64,000 nucleotides of DNA from Larsenimonas suaedae. GTDB taxonomy: Bacteria; Pseudomonadota; Gammaproteobacteria; Pseudomonadales; Halomonadaceae. A program made the translations under genes and the position numbers. A model generated the notes under the pieces. The model did not search any database. It was given only the letters and a program-made list of their open reading frames with translations, and was not told where the DNA came from. Below, in pieces: positions 55,068 through 64,000 of the stretch (position 1 is the stretch's first letter; every line of letters begins with the position of its first letter). The stretch spans positions 496,001 through 560,000 of the forward strand of contig NZ_JAMLJI010000001.1 of NCBI RefSeq assembly GCF_023712105.1, in the 5' to 3' direction.

Positions 55068-57194
55068 CTACACGCCGATCTTGCCACCATCACTCTTTTG
55101 AATCACGACGGTTGCCGCCCGAGGACGAACCTGGCCATTGGCGATGGCGGTCGCATCATTAGAGCCCGGCACCGGCCAATTGCCCGGATGCTGGATATTG
55201 ATAAACAGCGCCGTACGGTCAGGGGTTGCAAAGATTCCGGTTATTTCGCAGGCGTTCGGCCCGACCGCAAAGCGCTTGAGCTCGGTATACCCCTCTCCCA
55301 GCGCTCCTGGAATACAGGCCAGCACCTGGTCGTTGGTCGCCTCGGCCACCGCGTTGGTACGCCCTTTATCAATGCCGTTGTCGGTCTCGATCCAAAGGAT
55401 GCCGGCGCCTTCATCGGTGCGCTGATCGAACCAGAGCCCATCAGGGCTTGCAAACTGGTTGGCTTCGGTAAGCCCAGAGCGGTTGACGGCGGGGCTTGCA
55501 TCCGCGGCGCTCCCGAACAGGAACACTTCCCAGGTAAACGACGACGCCGAGGCGCCTTCGCGCCAGCGCAGCACTTGACCGTACTCGTTGTCCGGACGCG
55601 GGTTGGCGGCGTTGACTGGCGCGGTCTTGTACCCCACGCCCAAGGCCTCTGCAGACGCATCTGACTCGGTGTACTCAGGCTCGGTGCCATGGGCGGTGCG
55701 TTTTGAGTTGTTGGTCAATGACATGAACACGTCGCCGGTACCGGGATCGACGGTCCCCCATTCCGGGCGGTCCATCGGCGTCGCTCCCATCAGATCAGAC
55801 GCGTCGCAGGTATTGATGATGATCCCGGCCTGGTCGCCAAAGACGTCACCGAGCGTACGTTCACCCTTGGGGCCTCCGCCTGGAATCGTGCTGTCCGGCG
55901 TCAATGCAAGCCACTCGCCACGACCGTCGGAGCCGAATCGGGCGACATAGAGCGTTCCCTCGTTCATGTAGCTGTCGCCAATGGCGTGACGGTCATACCG
56001 CTCGCCGGGGCGATTGGCATCCTGAGCACGCCAGCGCTTTTTGGACACGAACTTGTAGATGTATTCATTGCGGGCGTCATGACCGGTATAGAACGTCAAT
56101 GGCTCGCCCTCGACCACCTTGCCGGGCCAGCACCCTTCGTGCCGGAAACGGCCCAGGGCGGTGCGTTTGTGAGCGCTGCTGTTGGGGGCGTAAGGGTCGA
56201 TTTCGACCACATACCCAAAGCCTCGGGCCTCGTTGCGGTAATCCTGAAGCGCCGAATCACCGCTTGGGGTGTTGTTGAAGCGCTCGAACTCACCCTGCGC
56301 GCCGCCGGTAGCGGTTTCCCAGGCGTAGCGGCCACGATCGTCACGGAGTCCAAGGCGACGTTGATCGTCCGTCATCTCGCCGGTGTTGATGAACACTTCC
56401 GGCCAGTTCTCTTCGCAGGTCAAATACGTGCCCCAGGGCGTATAGCCACTGGCGCAGTTGTTATTGGTGCCACGAACGCGAGTGCCATCCGGCGACCAGG
56501 CGGTCTTTACGTACTCACTGCCTCGAACCGGGCCCGCCAGCACCATTGGCGTCGCAGAGGTATAGCGCTTGTTGTGGGCATCGTCTTTCACCATGTGCCA
56601 GTGGCCTTCGGCGTTTTTGGAAAGCCGCACCACACAGACGCCATGAGCGTTGATTTCAGTACGAACCTCGTCGGCCGGACGTGCGCCTTCCTCCTGATGC
56701 GTCGGACCGCCTTTCGGAGACCACAACGCCGACTGGTCGATGTACTCGTGGTTGATCGCAAGCAGAAAATCACTCGAGGCCTTATCGGTACTCAAGGGAA
56801 AGTGGTACATGCCATCGTGGTGCATCCCCATGGCATTGGCCTGAAATTCGGGCGTGAGCTCAAGCGTCTGAGACCACTGCGGGCCACTCGAGCTCAACGC
56901 GCTGCCCCAGGGCACCAGCACCTGAGCGGTGTACCCCGGAGGCACTACGACGCCATCGGTCATGGCGCCGGCAATGGACTCGAACCCAAGGGTCAAGGCA
57001 GGCGCCTTTGCCGTATTGGCCATGGCGTGCTTGATGGCGCCGGGCAGCCCAAATCCTGCAAACATGGAGGCGCAGGCCATACCGAGCCCGCCCTGCATGA
57101 TCTTTCGCCTGGAGAGATGCCTGTCCAAGACGGTCGAAAACGGCGTGTTCGAGGAAGGGTTCAATTCATCATGGTTTTCGATTTCACTGCTCAC
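55068..57194 (-). CDS. phoX: PhoX-family alkaline phosphatase, Tat-exported
   Basis: 708 residues. A twin-Arg signal SRRKIMQGGLG (Arg29-30) and a hydrophobic stretch precede a DUF839 propeller. PhoX enzymes hydrolyse phosphomonoesters using iron and calcium in the periplasm; family segments here are NHEYIDQSALW, TCEENWPEVF, RFRHEGCWPGK and FINIQHPG. Start is GTG at 57194 with AAGGAG eight bases upstream. A Pho box lies 55 bp upstream, so phosphate starvation should induce it. Confidence 0.94.
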   Translation of the reverse strand: MSSEIENHDELNPSSNTPFSTVLDRHLSRRKIMQGGLGMACASMFAGFGLPGAIKHAMANTAKAPALTLGFESIAGAMTDGVVVPPGYTAQVLVPWGSALSSSGPQWSQTLELTPEFQANAMGMHHDGMYHFPLSTDKASSDFLLAINHEYIDQSALWSPKGGPTHQEEGARPADEVRTEINAHGVCVVRLSKNAEGHWHMVKDDAHNKRYTSATPMVLAGPVRGSEYVKTAWSPDGTRVRGTNNNCASGYTPWGTYLTCEENWPEVFINTGEMTDDQRRLGLRDDRGRYAWETATGGAQGEFERFNNTPSGDSALQDYRNEARGFGYVVEIDPYAPNSSAHKRTALGRFRHEGCWPGKVVEGEPLTFYTGHDARNEYIYKFVSKKRWRAQDANRPGERYDRHAIGDSYMNEGTLYVARFGSDGRGEWLALTPDSTIPGGGPKGERTLGDVFGDQAGIIINTCDASDLMGATPMDRPEWGTVDPGTGDVFMSLTNNSKRTAHGTEPEYTESDASAEALGVGYKTAPVNAANPRPDNEYGQVLRWREGASASSFTWEVFLFGSAADASPAVNRSGLTEANQFASPDGLWFDQRTDEGAGILWIETDNGIDKGRTNAVAEATNDQVLACIPGALGEGYTELKRFAVGPNACEITGIFATPDRTALFINIQHPGNWPVPGSNDATAIANGQVRPRAATVVIQKSDGGKIGV

Positions 57195-57232
57195 CGGCCA
57201 GGCTCCTTAATGTCTTTGTTCAAGGCGCAGGC

Positions 57233-57266
57233 AGACTAACTGCACCAAATGACAAAACCATGACGG
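57233..57266 (-). promoter_or_regulatory. Pho box and -10 of phoX
   Basis: On the minus strand, CCGTCAT, four bases, TTGTCAT (57249-57266): two 7-mers with one mismatch each to the Pho consensus CTGTCAT, spaced by four. A TAGTCT -10 (57233-57238) follows after 10 bases, the spacing known for PhoB-activated promoters that lack a -35. Strong evidence that PhoB controls phoX here. Confidence 0.82.
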
Positions 57267-57316
57267 CCACCTCATCCGGTGTGCCCTTGCAGACACCACA
57301 TACAAAAATCGGACAC

Positions 57317-57346
57317 AAAAAAACGCCCGACCCAAAAGGTCGAGCG
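57317..57346 (-). terminator. Orphan minus-strand terminator
   Basis: A 9-bp stem with one mismatch (CGCTCGACC / GGTCGGGCG), loop TTTTG, then T7 on the minus strand. No coding gene ends here: phoX starts downstream of it. It may end an unannotated small RNA. Confidence 0.72.
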
Positions 57347-57583
57347 CAAGTACGCAGGGAATGCTGCCGTAGAAGACAGCGGGAAAAACGACGCGATGTT
57401 CGCGTTCACCGCTTTCCACTACGGAGGCACTACATGGACAGACGGGGTGCTTAAAAGTTTCATGCCATGCGCGATAATTTCATCATTTTAACGACCGGCC
57501 CGTCATTGAGATGTCATCAAGCGCTGATTGAATCGTTCGCGCCTGGACGGCATTCGGCTCGTACAGGACGTGCAAACAAGAAA

Positions 57584-57613
57584 TGTACAAAAACCGTAAA
57601 ATAAATGTATAAT
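57584..57613 (+). promoter_or_regulatory. Candidate promoter for the small zinc-ribbon gene
   Basis: TGTACA (57584-57589), 18 bases, TATAAT (57608-57613). The -10 is consensus. It overlaps an in-frame ATG at 57605, so that ATG cannot be the start if this promoter is real. Confidence 0.5.
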
Positions 57614-57679
57614 TATACCGTACCGTTCACCGACGAACCGAATACGCGCATGGATGCGCATTTTGAGGATGATACGCCA

Positions 57680-57886
57680 ATGACCTCACCCAACTGTCCC
57701 CAATGTGGCTGCATGCTTGAATGGCCCAAGCTTTCTGGCCGTACACGTGATGACCAGTGGCTCTATTGCGCCAACGGGCATCCAATATGTACGGTAAGGG
57801 AGTTCCGCTACGTTGCGGAAGAGCTGTTGATGAGCGCAGAACTTGCCGAACGGCAAAGACGTAAACCAATGCACCGAGCGGCGTGA
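57680..57886 (+). CDS. Small zinc-ribbon protein, function unknown
   Basis: 68 residues from the ATG giving MTSPNCPQCGC, with GAGG about 12 bases upstream; starts at 57650 or 57605 are possible. Cys pairs are C-P-Q-C near residue 6-9 and a lone C-x6-C (LYCANGHPIC). Such small ribbons often bind zinc structurally. A promoter lies at 57584-57613 and a terminator follows, so it is a one-gene unit. Confidence 0.6.
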   Translation: MTSPNCPQCGCMLEWPKLSGRTRDDQWLYCANGHPICTVREFRYVAEELLMSAELAERQRRKPMHRAA

Positions 57887-57904
57887 TCACACGCGGCTCA
57901 CCCG

Positions 57905-57932
57905 GCGCAGCGCACGCTGCGCTCCCTTTTTT
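57905..57932 (+). terminator. Terminator after the zinc-ribbon gene
   Basis: A perfect 7-bp stem GCGCAGC / GCTGCGC with loop GCAC, then TCCC and T6. Confidence 0.75.
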
Positions 57933-57947
57933 GCCGGAGGGGATATC

Positions 57948-58166
57948 ATGATTTCAGAACCCTACTACACCGAGCAATTTACCCCGTGTCAGCGCTGGCT
58001 ATCAAACTGGCTCGATCAGTTCGAACATACGCCGCAACATGCCTGGCACCAGTTCGAGTCCGCCCATCGGACCGCATTTATCATTTTGCGCGCAACGCAT
58101 CCCGACATGCCCGACGACTATTTGATCGAGTCACTGATCCAGGCCCAAATGCAGGCCATGACATGA
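57948..58166 (+). CDS. Small soluble protein, function unknown
   Basis: 72 residues, Gln/His/Trp-rich and mostly helical (YYTEQFTPCQRWLSNWLDQ then HPDMPDDYLIESLIQAQMQ). The ATG has GGAGGGG nine bases upstream, the best ribosome site in this region, which is why I exclude the longer frame. No known domain is recognised. The stop overlaps the next start as ATGA, so it is translated with a small membrane protein. Confidence 0.7.
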   Translation: MISEPYYTEQFTPCQRWLSNWLDQFEHTPQHAWHQFESAHRTAFIILRATHPDMPDDYLIESLIQAQMQAMT

Positions 58167-58342
58167 GCCGACGGTTTCGCCGTCGGGCTCGACGTGAAAT
58201 TACCAATTCCCATTATCGCCAGATCATACTGTGGGAAGACATCAAGCTTCTTGCCATGGTCGCCTTCGGCCTGTTCTCACCGATTCTTCTTTGCCTTGCG
58301 GTCATGGCGCTTACCAATGCTCTACCTTTCACCCTTCTCTGA
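58163..58342 (+). CDS. Small single-pass membrane protein, function unknown
   Basis: 59 residues: an Arg-rich N-terminus ([11 protein letters not shown]) then one hydrophobic helix (about 27-56, [22 protein letters not shown]). The ATG lies in the ATGA overlap with the gene before it, giving translational coupling without its own ribosome site. The positive-inside rule places the N-terminus in the cytoplasm. Its last 21 bases overlap the end of the siroheme gene on the other strand. Confidence 0.65.
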   Translation: MSRRFRRRARREITNSHYRQIILWEDIKLLAMVAFGLFSPILLCLAVMALTNALPFTLL

Positions 58343-59530
58343 CAGATCCCCCTGCTGCGACACTGCGGCCTCAGGCGTTGGGTGCTTGCCGTGACGCCAG
58401 CCAAGACTCGATGAACCGTTGGGGTCGAACCAGTGCAGCTTCTCATGCAAGGACACGACGTCGCCTACGATGATCAGGGTTGGCGGCGCGATATCAATAT
58501 TATCTGCATACGCGGCCATGGTACCAAGCGTGCCAACATGAACCTGCTGGCGCGCCGTGGTGCCCTGCTCAACCAGCGCTACCGGCCGCTCGGCTGGTGC
58601 ACCATGCGCGATCAACTGATCGCAGATCACACCCAGCGTCCCAAGCCCCATATAGAACACCAGAGTCTGGCCAGGCTGTGCGAGGGTTGGCCAGTCGAGG
58701 TCGCAGCTGCCGTTTTTGAGATGCCCCGTAATGAAGCGCACCGACTGGGCATGATCACGATGGGTCAATGGGATGCCTGAATAGGACGACACACCGATAG
58801 CGGCCGTGATGCCAGGCACCACCTCGAACGACACACCATGGTTTGCAAGCTCTTCGAGCTCCTCACCTCCCCGCCCAAACACGAACGGGTCTCCCCCCTT
58901 GAGCCGAACCACGCGATAGCCGGCCTTGGCCCACTCCGCCAGAGAGCGATTGATATCCTCCTGGGGTACGCTATGGTCAGAACGCGCCTTGCCGACATAG
59001 AAGCGCTGGGCCTCAGGGCGAATCATCGACAGGATCTCGCGAGAGACCAGACGGTCATGGACCACCATGTCAGCGGCCTCAAGCGCGTCCACGGCCTTGA
59101 GCGTCAAAAGCCCCGGATCACCCGGCCCGGCCCCAACCAGCGTGACGTGGCCCGGGCCGCCGCGCGGCTTGATGGCGCGGCCCTGCACGTGGCGCCCTGG
59201 CAAATGCACGCTTGATTGTTCGGGAAAGCGCGGGGCGTATACGGGCACATCGGCGTCGAGCGCCTCGCGCAGACACGCCTGATCAACGTGCTCATCGTCG
59301 GTGGCCACCACCCAGATTACGCCAGGCGCCGGGGCCGGGCGCTGCTCCTGGTGCGCCCAGCCTTCCCGTTCGATCAGCGCCTCAAGCGAACTCGAAAGCG
59401 CACGTGAATAAACCGTGACCCGAAGGCCGAGACCCGGCCACTGCTCGGCAAGCGTCAGTGCGCTTGCGCCCCCGCCAATCAGGCACAGATGCAATCGATC
59501 CGGGCGGTAATGTACCGTCAATACGTCCAT
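58322..59530 (-). CDS. cysG: Uroporphyrinogen-III C-methyltransferase with degenerate CysG-type N-terminus
   Basis: 402 residues against about 460 for CysG. The C-terminal SUMT domain (about 128-375) is intact: [40 protein letters not shown] and [20 protein letters not shown]. It makes precorrin-2. The N-terminal domain (1-127) keeps the Rossmann start LIGGGASAL and VATDDEHV. It lacks the catalytic Asp found in the NVVDAP motif (here VYAPRFPEQ) and the whole helical dimerisation/ferrochelatase part. Dehydrogenase and iron insertion are therefore unlikely. Next gene upstream is serS, as in Pseudomonas. Confidence 0.88.
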   Translation of the reverse strand: MDVLTVHYRPDRLHLCLIGGGASALTLAEQWPGLGLRVTVYSRALSSSLEALIEREGWAHQEQRPAPAPGVIWVVATDDEHVDQACLREALDADVPVYAPRFPEQSSVHLPGRHVQGRAIKPRGGPGHVTLVGAGPGDPGLLTLKAVDALEAADMVVHDRLVSREILSMIRPEAQRFYVGKARSDHSVPQEDINRSLAEWAKAGYRVVRLKGGDPFVFGRGGEELEELANHGVSFEVVPGITAAIGVSSYSGIPLTHRDHAQSVRFITGHLKNGSCDLDWPTLAQPGQTLVFYMGLGTLGVICDQLIAHGAPAERPVALVEQGTTARQQVHVGTLGTMAAYADNIDIAPPTLIIVGDVVSLHEKLHWFDPNGSSSLGWRHGKHPTPEAAVSQQGDLSEKGER

Positions 59531-59554
59531 GACGCGCTCCCTGCCTCGATCGCC

Positions 59555-60850
<1,296 letters not shown>

Positions 60851-61046
60851 TTAAATCAGTACGTCTGGATGGCGGTGGATCATGCACCGCAAGTCGGGCC
60901 ATTGTATGGAAAAGCGCCGCCAAGCTCCATGTGTGAAACAAAGCGTCGCTTATGAGCAGCATCATCGATATCGATGAAGGGGTCGAAGTCCATGCGGCCA
61001 CCCCCTAAACTAGCAGGATCGCCTTCATAACCATCGATTTATACCC

Positions 61047-64000
61047 ATGACGCATTCGCAGGAACCTTCGATCCCGCATCAGGATCTCTATCTCGCCTTC
61101 TTGAGTGAGCTCGACCACCGCGGCTTCGAGGGCGACATCGCATCAAGCGACGCCGACCGTACCGTGCTTGCCACCGACAACTCCATTTACGAGCGCGTCC
61201 CTCAGGCCGCGCTGTTTCCGCGCCACGCGAAAGACGTTGCCCTGATCGCTCGGCTTGCGGGCGAGGCGCGCTTCAAGGCCGTCACACTCACACCACGCGG
61301 AGGCGGCACCGGCACCAACGGCCAGTCACTGACCGATGGGTTGGTGGTCGATGTCAGCCGCTACATGAACCGCATCATTGATATCGATCCCGACACACGG
61401 CGTGTCGTCGTCGAGCCCGGCGTCGTCAAGGATCAGCTCAATGCGACACTAAAGCCCCACGGGCTTTTTTTCGCCCCGGAACTGTCGACGTCGAACCGGG
61501 CAACGCTTGGCGGCATGATCAATACCGATGCAAGCGGCCAGGGCAGCTGCGAGTACGGCAAGACCCGCGATCATGTTCTGGGCCTCAAGACGGTGTTGAT
61601 CGGCGGCGAGACACTTGAAACCACGGCGTTGACCGATGAGGCGCTTGAGACCGTGAGCGCGAGCCAGACTCGAAGCGGTGCCCTTCACCGCACGGTGAGC
61701 GCGCTGTTCGACGATAACGAGCAGGCGATTCTCGATGGGTTTCCGCCGCTCAATCGCTGCCTGACCGGCTATGATCTGCCGCACCTTCGAAACGACAAGC
61801 GCCAGCTCGATCTCAACAGCGTGCTCTGCGGCTCGGAAGGCTCGCTCGGGATTCTGGTCGAGGCGACCCTGAACGTACTGCCGATACCGGCGCACAGCGC
61901 GCTCGTTAACGTGCGCTATGAAGGCTTCATGGATGCGCTCAGAGACGCCACCTCATTGATGGCCCATGCGCCGACGTCGATCGAAACCGTCGATGAAAAA
62001 GTGCTGCTGCTGGCCATGGACGACTACGTCTGGGAAGGCGTCGCCGATTTCTTTCCGGCCAACCCGGCCAATGCCACAGGCCAGGTGCCAAGCACCCGCG
62101 GCATCAATCTGGTCGAATTCAATGCCGACACTGAACAGGCCCTCGAGGACAGGATCACGGCGTTTCTTGACGCGCTGACCGCCGACACGGCCACCCCACG
62201 TCTGGGGCATACCATCGCCCGCGGCCGCGCGTCGATTCAAAGGGTGTATGCCATGCGAAAGCGTGCGGTGGGCCTTCTGGGTAACGCCCGAGGTGAACGC
62301 CGCCCGCTTCCGTTCGTGGAAGATACGGCCGTGCCGCCGGAGCGACTGGCCGACTACATTCAGGAGTTTCGGGATCTGCTCGATGGGTACGGGCTACAGT
62401 ATGGAATGTTCGGACACGTGGACGCCGGCGTACTCCACGTTCGCCCGGCGCTCGACATGCGCGACCCGGCGCAGGCAGCCCTGATCCGCCCGATCTCCGA
62501 TCAGGTGGCTGAGCTCACTCAAAGATACGGTGGCCTTCTATGGGGCGAGCATGGCAAGGGCATCCGCTCGGCCTACACGCCGGACTTTTTCGGCGAACTC
62601 TATCCGCTGCTTCAACGCATCAAGGGCGCCTTCGACCCCGATAACCAGTTGAACCCCGGCAAGATCGCCACACCGCTCGAGTCCACGGATACGCTGCTCG
62701 AGGTGGACGGGGTTACCTTTCGCGGCGAACTAGATCGGCCCATCGACGAGCAGGTATGGCGTCACTACTCAAGCGCGGTGTACTGCAACGGCAACGGCGC
62801 CTGTTTCAACTATGACCCGAACGACGCCATGTGCCCGAGCTGGAAGGCGACCCGTGACCGCCGCCACTCCCCCAAGGGCCGGGCGATGCTGTTCAAGGAG
62901 TGGCTACGCCGGGAAGACGCTGCCGGCCGCGACGTTCTTGCCGAGGCCGGCACGGCAAGGACCCTGTCGCCCTGGATGGCGCTTTCGCGACGGCTCAGGG
63001 CCCAGGTGTCGAACGCCACGTCTCGCGCCGGTGATACGTCGTTCGATCATGAGGTGTTTGATGCGATGGCAGGCTGCCTGTCGTGCAAGTCCTGCGCCGG
63101 TCAGTGTCCGATCAAGGTCGACGTACCGGATTTCAAAAGCCAGTTTCTCTCGATCTACGCACAACGCCATGGCCGCGTCCTGAAGGATTATCTGGTCGGT
63201 TATCTGGAGGCCATGCTGCCACTGGCGGCGAAGGCCGCGCCGGTCTACAACACGCTCATCACCAGCACACCCGGTCAAAAACTGTTCAAACGCCTCGGTC
63301 TTGTCGATACCCCGACCATTGATCGGGCGCCGCTTGACAAGGTTTTTGCACAGTGGGGCGTTCCACAGGCCACTCCGATCACACTGGCACGACTGAGCCC
63401 AGCGCAGCGCGCTCGAAGCGTGATCCTTGTGCAGGATGCGTTCACACGCTATTTCGACAGTCACGTCGTCCGCGACACCGTGACGCTGCTGCAAAAGCTC
63501 GACCTGAACGTACTGGTCGCCCCGTTCAGGCCCAATGGCAAGCCGTCTCAGGTCATGGGGCAACTGGGCCGCTTTGAAGCCACGGCGCGGATCAATGCTT
63601 CCCATTTAAACGCACTGGCCGACGTTGGCGTGCCGCTGGTGGGCGTCGACCCGGCCATGACCCTGACCTATCGTCAGGAGTACGTTAAGGCACTCGGCCC
63701 CGATGCGGTACCGGACGTGCTTCTGCTCCAGGAATGGCTACAGACACTCGCGCCGCGGTTCAAGCGGTTAAACCTCGATGCGCCGACATTCAAGCTTTTG
63801 AGCCACTGCACCGAACGCACCACTGCCGCCGGCAGCGCCAGCGGCTGGCAGGCAGTCTTCAAAGCGTTCGGCGTGCCCCTTGAGCTGGTGCCGACCGGGT
63901 GTTGCGGCATGTCCGGCACCTACGGCCATGAAACCGCCCACAAGGCCACTTCCGAGGCCATCTATGACCTTTCCTGGCGGCCTCTGGTCGAGACCGACGC
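61047..64000 (+). CDS. ydiJ: YdiJ-type FAD-linked oxidase with Fe-S domain (partial, cut by right edge)
   Basis: 984 codons seen of about 1,020. An FAD-binding PCMH domain (about 40-280) has PRGGGTGTNGQSLTDG and FAPELSTSNRATLGGM; the FAD-oxidase C domain follows (about 290-545), then a 4Fe-4S ferredoxin part with C-LSC-KSC-AGQCP and a CCG cap (CCGMSG) near the end. E. coli YdiJ/DLD-type enzymes oxidise D-2-hydroxyglutarate or D-lactate; the substrate is not fixed by the sequence. The ATG is 211 bp after the divergent serS start. Confidence 0.93.
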   Translation, partial: MTHSQEPSIPHQDLYLAFLSELDHRGFEGDIASSDADRTVLATDNSIYERVPQAALFPRHAKDVALIARLAGEARFKAVTLTPRGGGTGTNGQSLTDGLVVDVSRYMNRIIDIDPDTRRVVVEPGVVKDQLNATLKPHGLFFAPELSTSNRATLGGMINTDASGQGSCEYGKTRDHVLGLKTVLIGGETLETTALTDEALETVSASQTRSGALHRTVSALFDDNEQAILDGFPPLNRCLTGYDLPHLRNDKRQLDLNSVLCGSEGSLGILVEATLNVLPIPAHSALVNVRYEGFMDALRDATSLMAHAPTSIETVDEKVLLLAMDDYVWEGVADFFPANPANATGQVPSTRGINLVEFNADTEQALEDRITAFLDALTADTATPRLGHTIARGRASIQRVYAMRKRAVGLLGNARGERRPLPFVEDTAVPPERLADYIQEFRDLLDGYGLQYGMFGHVDAGVLHVRPALDMRDPAQAALIRPISDQVAELTQRYGGLLWGEHGKGIRSAYTPDFFGELYPLLQRIKGAFDPDNQLNPGKIATPLESTDTLLEVDGVTFRGELDRPIDEQVWRHYSSAVYCNGNGACFNYDPNDAMCPSWKATRDRRHSPKGRAMLFKEWLRREDAAGRDVLAEAGTARTLSPWMALSRRLRAQVSNATSRAGDTSFDHEVFDAMAGCLSCKSCAGQCPIKVDVPDFKSQFLSIYAQRHGRVLKDYLVGYLEAMLPLAAKAAPVYNTLITSTPGQKLFKRLGLVDTPTIDRAPLDKVFAQWGVPQATPITLARLSPAQRARSVILVQDAFTRYFDSHVVRDTVTLLQKLDLNVLVAPFRPNGKPSQVMGQLGRFEATARINASHLNALADVGVPLVGVDPAMTLTYRQEYVKALGPDAVPDVLLLQEWLQTLAPRFKRLNLDAPTFKLLSHCTERTTAAGSASGWQAVFKAFGVPLELVPTGCCGMSGTYGHETAHKATSEAIYDLSWRPLVETD

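Larger units (their letters stand above)
57195..57604. other. Intergenic region between phoX and the small-gene cluster
   Basis: 410 bases. It holds the phoX control region (57233-57266), a minus-strand terminator at 57317-57346 that has no gene upstream of it, and AT-rich sequence at 57570-57604 leading into the promoter of the zinc-ribbon gene. Open frames across 57207-57491 on both strands have no ribosome site and cross the terminator, so I do not call them. Confidence 0.6.

Noticed and set aside
57207-57491. Open frames on both strands in the phoX upstream region (70 and 64-70 residues)
   Set aside because: They lack ribosome sites, have odd Arg/Cys content and cross a terminator and the Pho box.
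57948-58342. Toxin-antitoxin pair
   Set aside because: Only the size and coupling fit. No toxin motif, no antitoxin DNA-binding fold and no autoregulatory palindrome are visible.

Overview
The window reads as chromosomal housekeeping DNA of a gammaproteobacterium. The best fit is a moderately halophilic member of the Halomonadaceae (Halomonas/Kushneria/Larsenimonas type). This is inferred from several things: Pseudomonas-like blocks (mtnA-mtaD-ubiG-mupP, ruvCAB-ybgC-tolQRAB-pal-cpoB, yihY next to wrbA-DUF2069, yccA-tusDCBE with cysG-serS), a complete trehalose operon, Omp85/TamA, Pal and siroheme genes, and a fairly high G+C content. No species-level call can be made from the sequence alone. 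Genes are dense on both strands and often overlap by ATGA or TGATG.

Layout. 1-8.8 kb (minus strand): a coiled-coil membrane protein in one unit with tamA-tamB (tamB runs off the left edge), then galU with a UDP-glucose dehydrogenase homologue that has lost its catalytic residues, then mtnA. 8.9-11.6 kb (plus): mtaD-ubiG-mupP. 11.7-21.6 kb (minus): fmdB-aspS, ruvC, ruvAB-ybgC, and tolQRAB-pal-cpoB, with a 16-unit repeat in TolA. 21.7-30.3 kb: a 2-hydroxyacid dehydrogenase, CorA, a nucleoside hydrolase, otsB-GH15-otsA, acylphosphatase and an NMN adenylyltransferase/Nudix fusion. 30.4-41 kb (mostly minus): LysR, cardiolipin synthase, class I fumarase, uvrB-nei behind a LexA-like site, OsmC, a small HMA-fold protein, ygfZ, smrA and yihY. 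41-53 kb: wrbA-DUF2069, pdxH, a PatZ-type lysine acetyltransferase divergent from an HDAC-family deacetylase, an amino-acid permease, DUF1244-moaB-moeA, acpH, tusDCBE and a BI-1 family protein.

53.2-58.4 kb is the only stretch that looks like accessory DNA. It has two identical tRNA-Ser(TGA) genes in direct repeat around an internally deleted MFS transporter, a cluster of terminators, small Cys-rich and membrane proteins, and a Tat-exported PhoX phosphatase with a convincing Pho box. From 58.3 kb: a siroheme-type methyltransferase with a degenerate N-terminal half, serS, and an almost complete ydiJ-type FAD/Fe-S dehydrogenase cut by the right edge.

How the genes work together. Envelope maintenance dominates: TamAB, Tol-Pal, MupP recycling, GalU and cardiolipin synthase. 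Next come DNA repair (RuvABC, UvrB, Nei), osmoprotection by trehalose, tRNA modification and charging (TusBCDE, AspS, SerS), and cofactor metabolism (UbiG, PdxH, MoaB/MoeA, NadM, siroheme). I saw no phage, CRISPR, toxin-antitoxin or recognisable defence locus. The most interesting signals are altered members of known families and the tRNA-Ser/phoX region, not an obvious new system.
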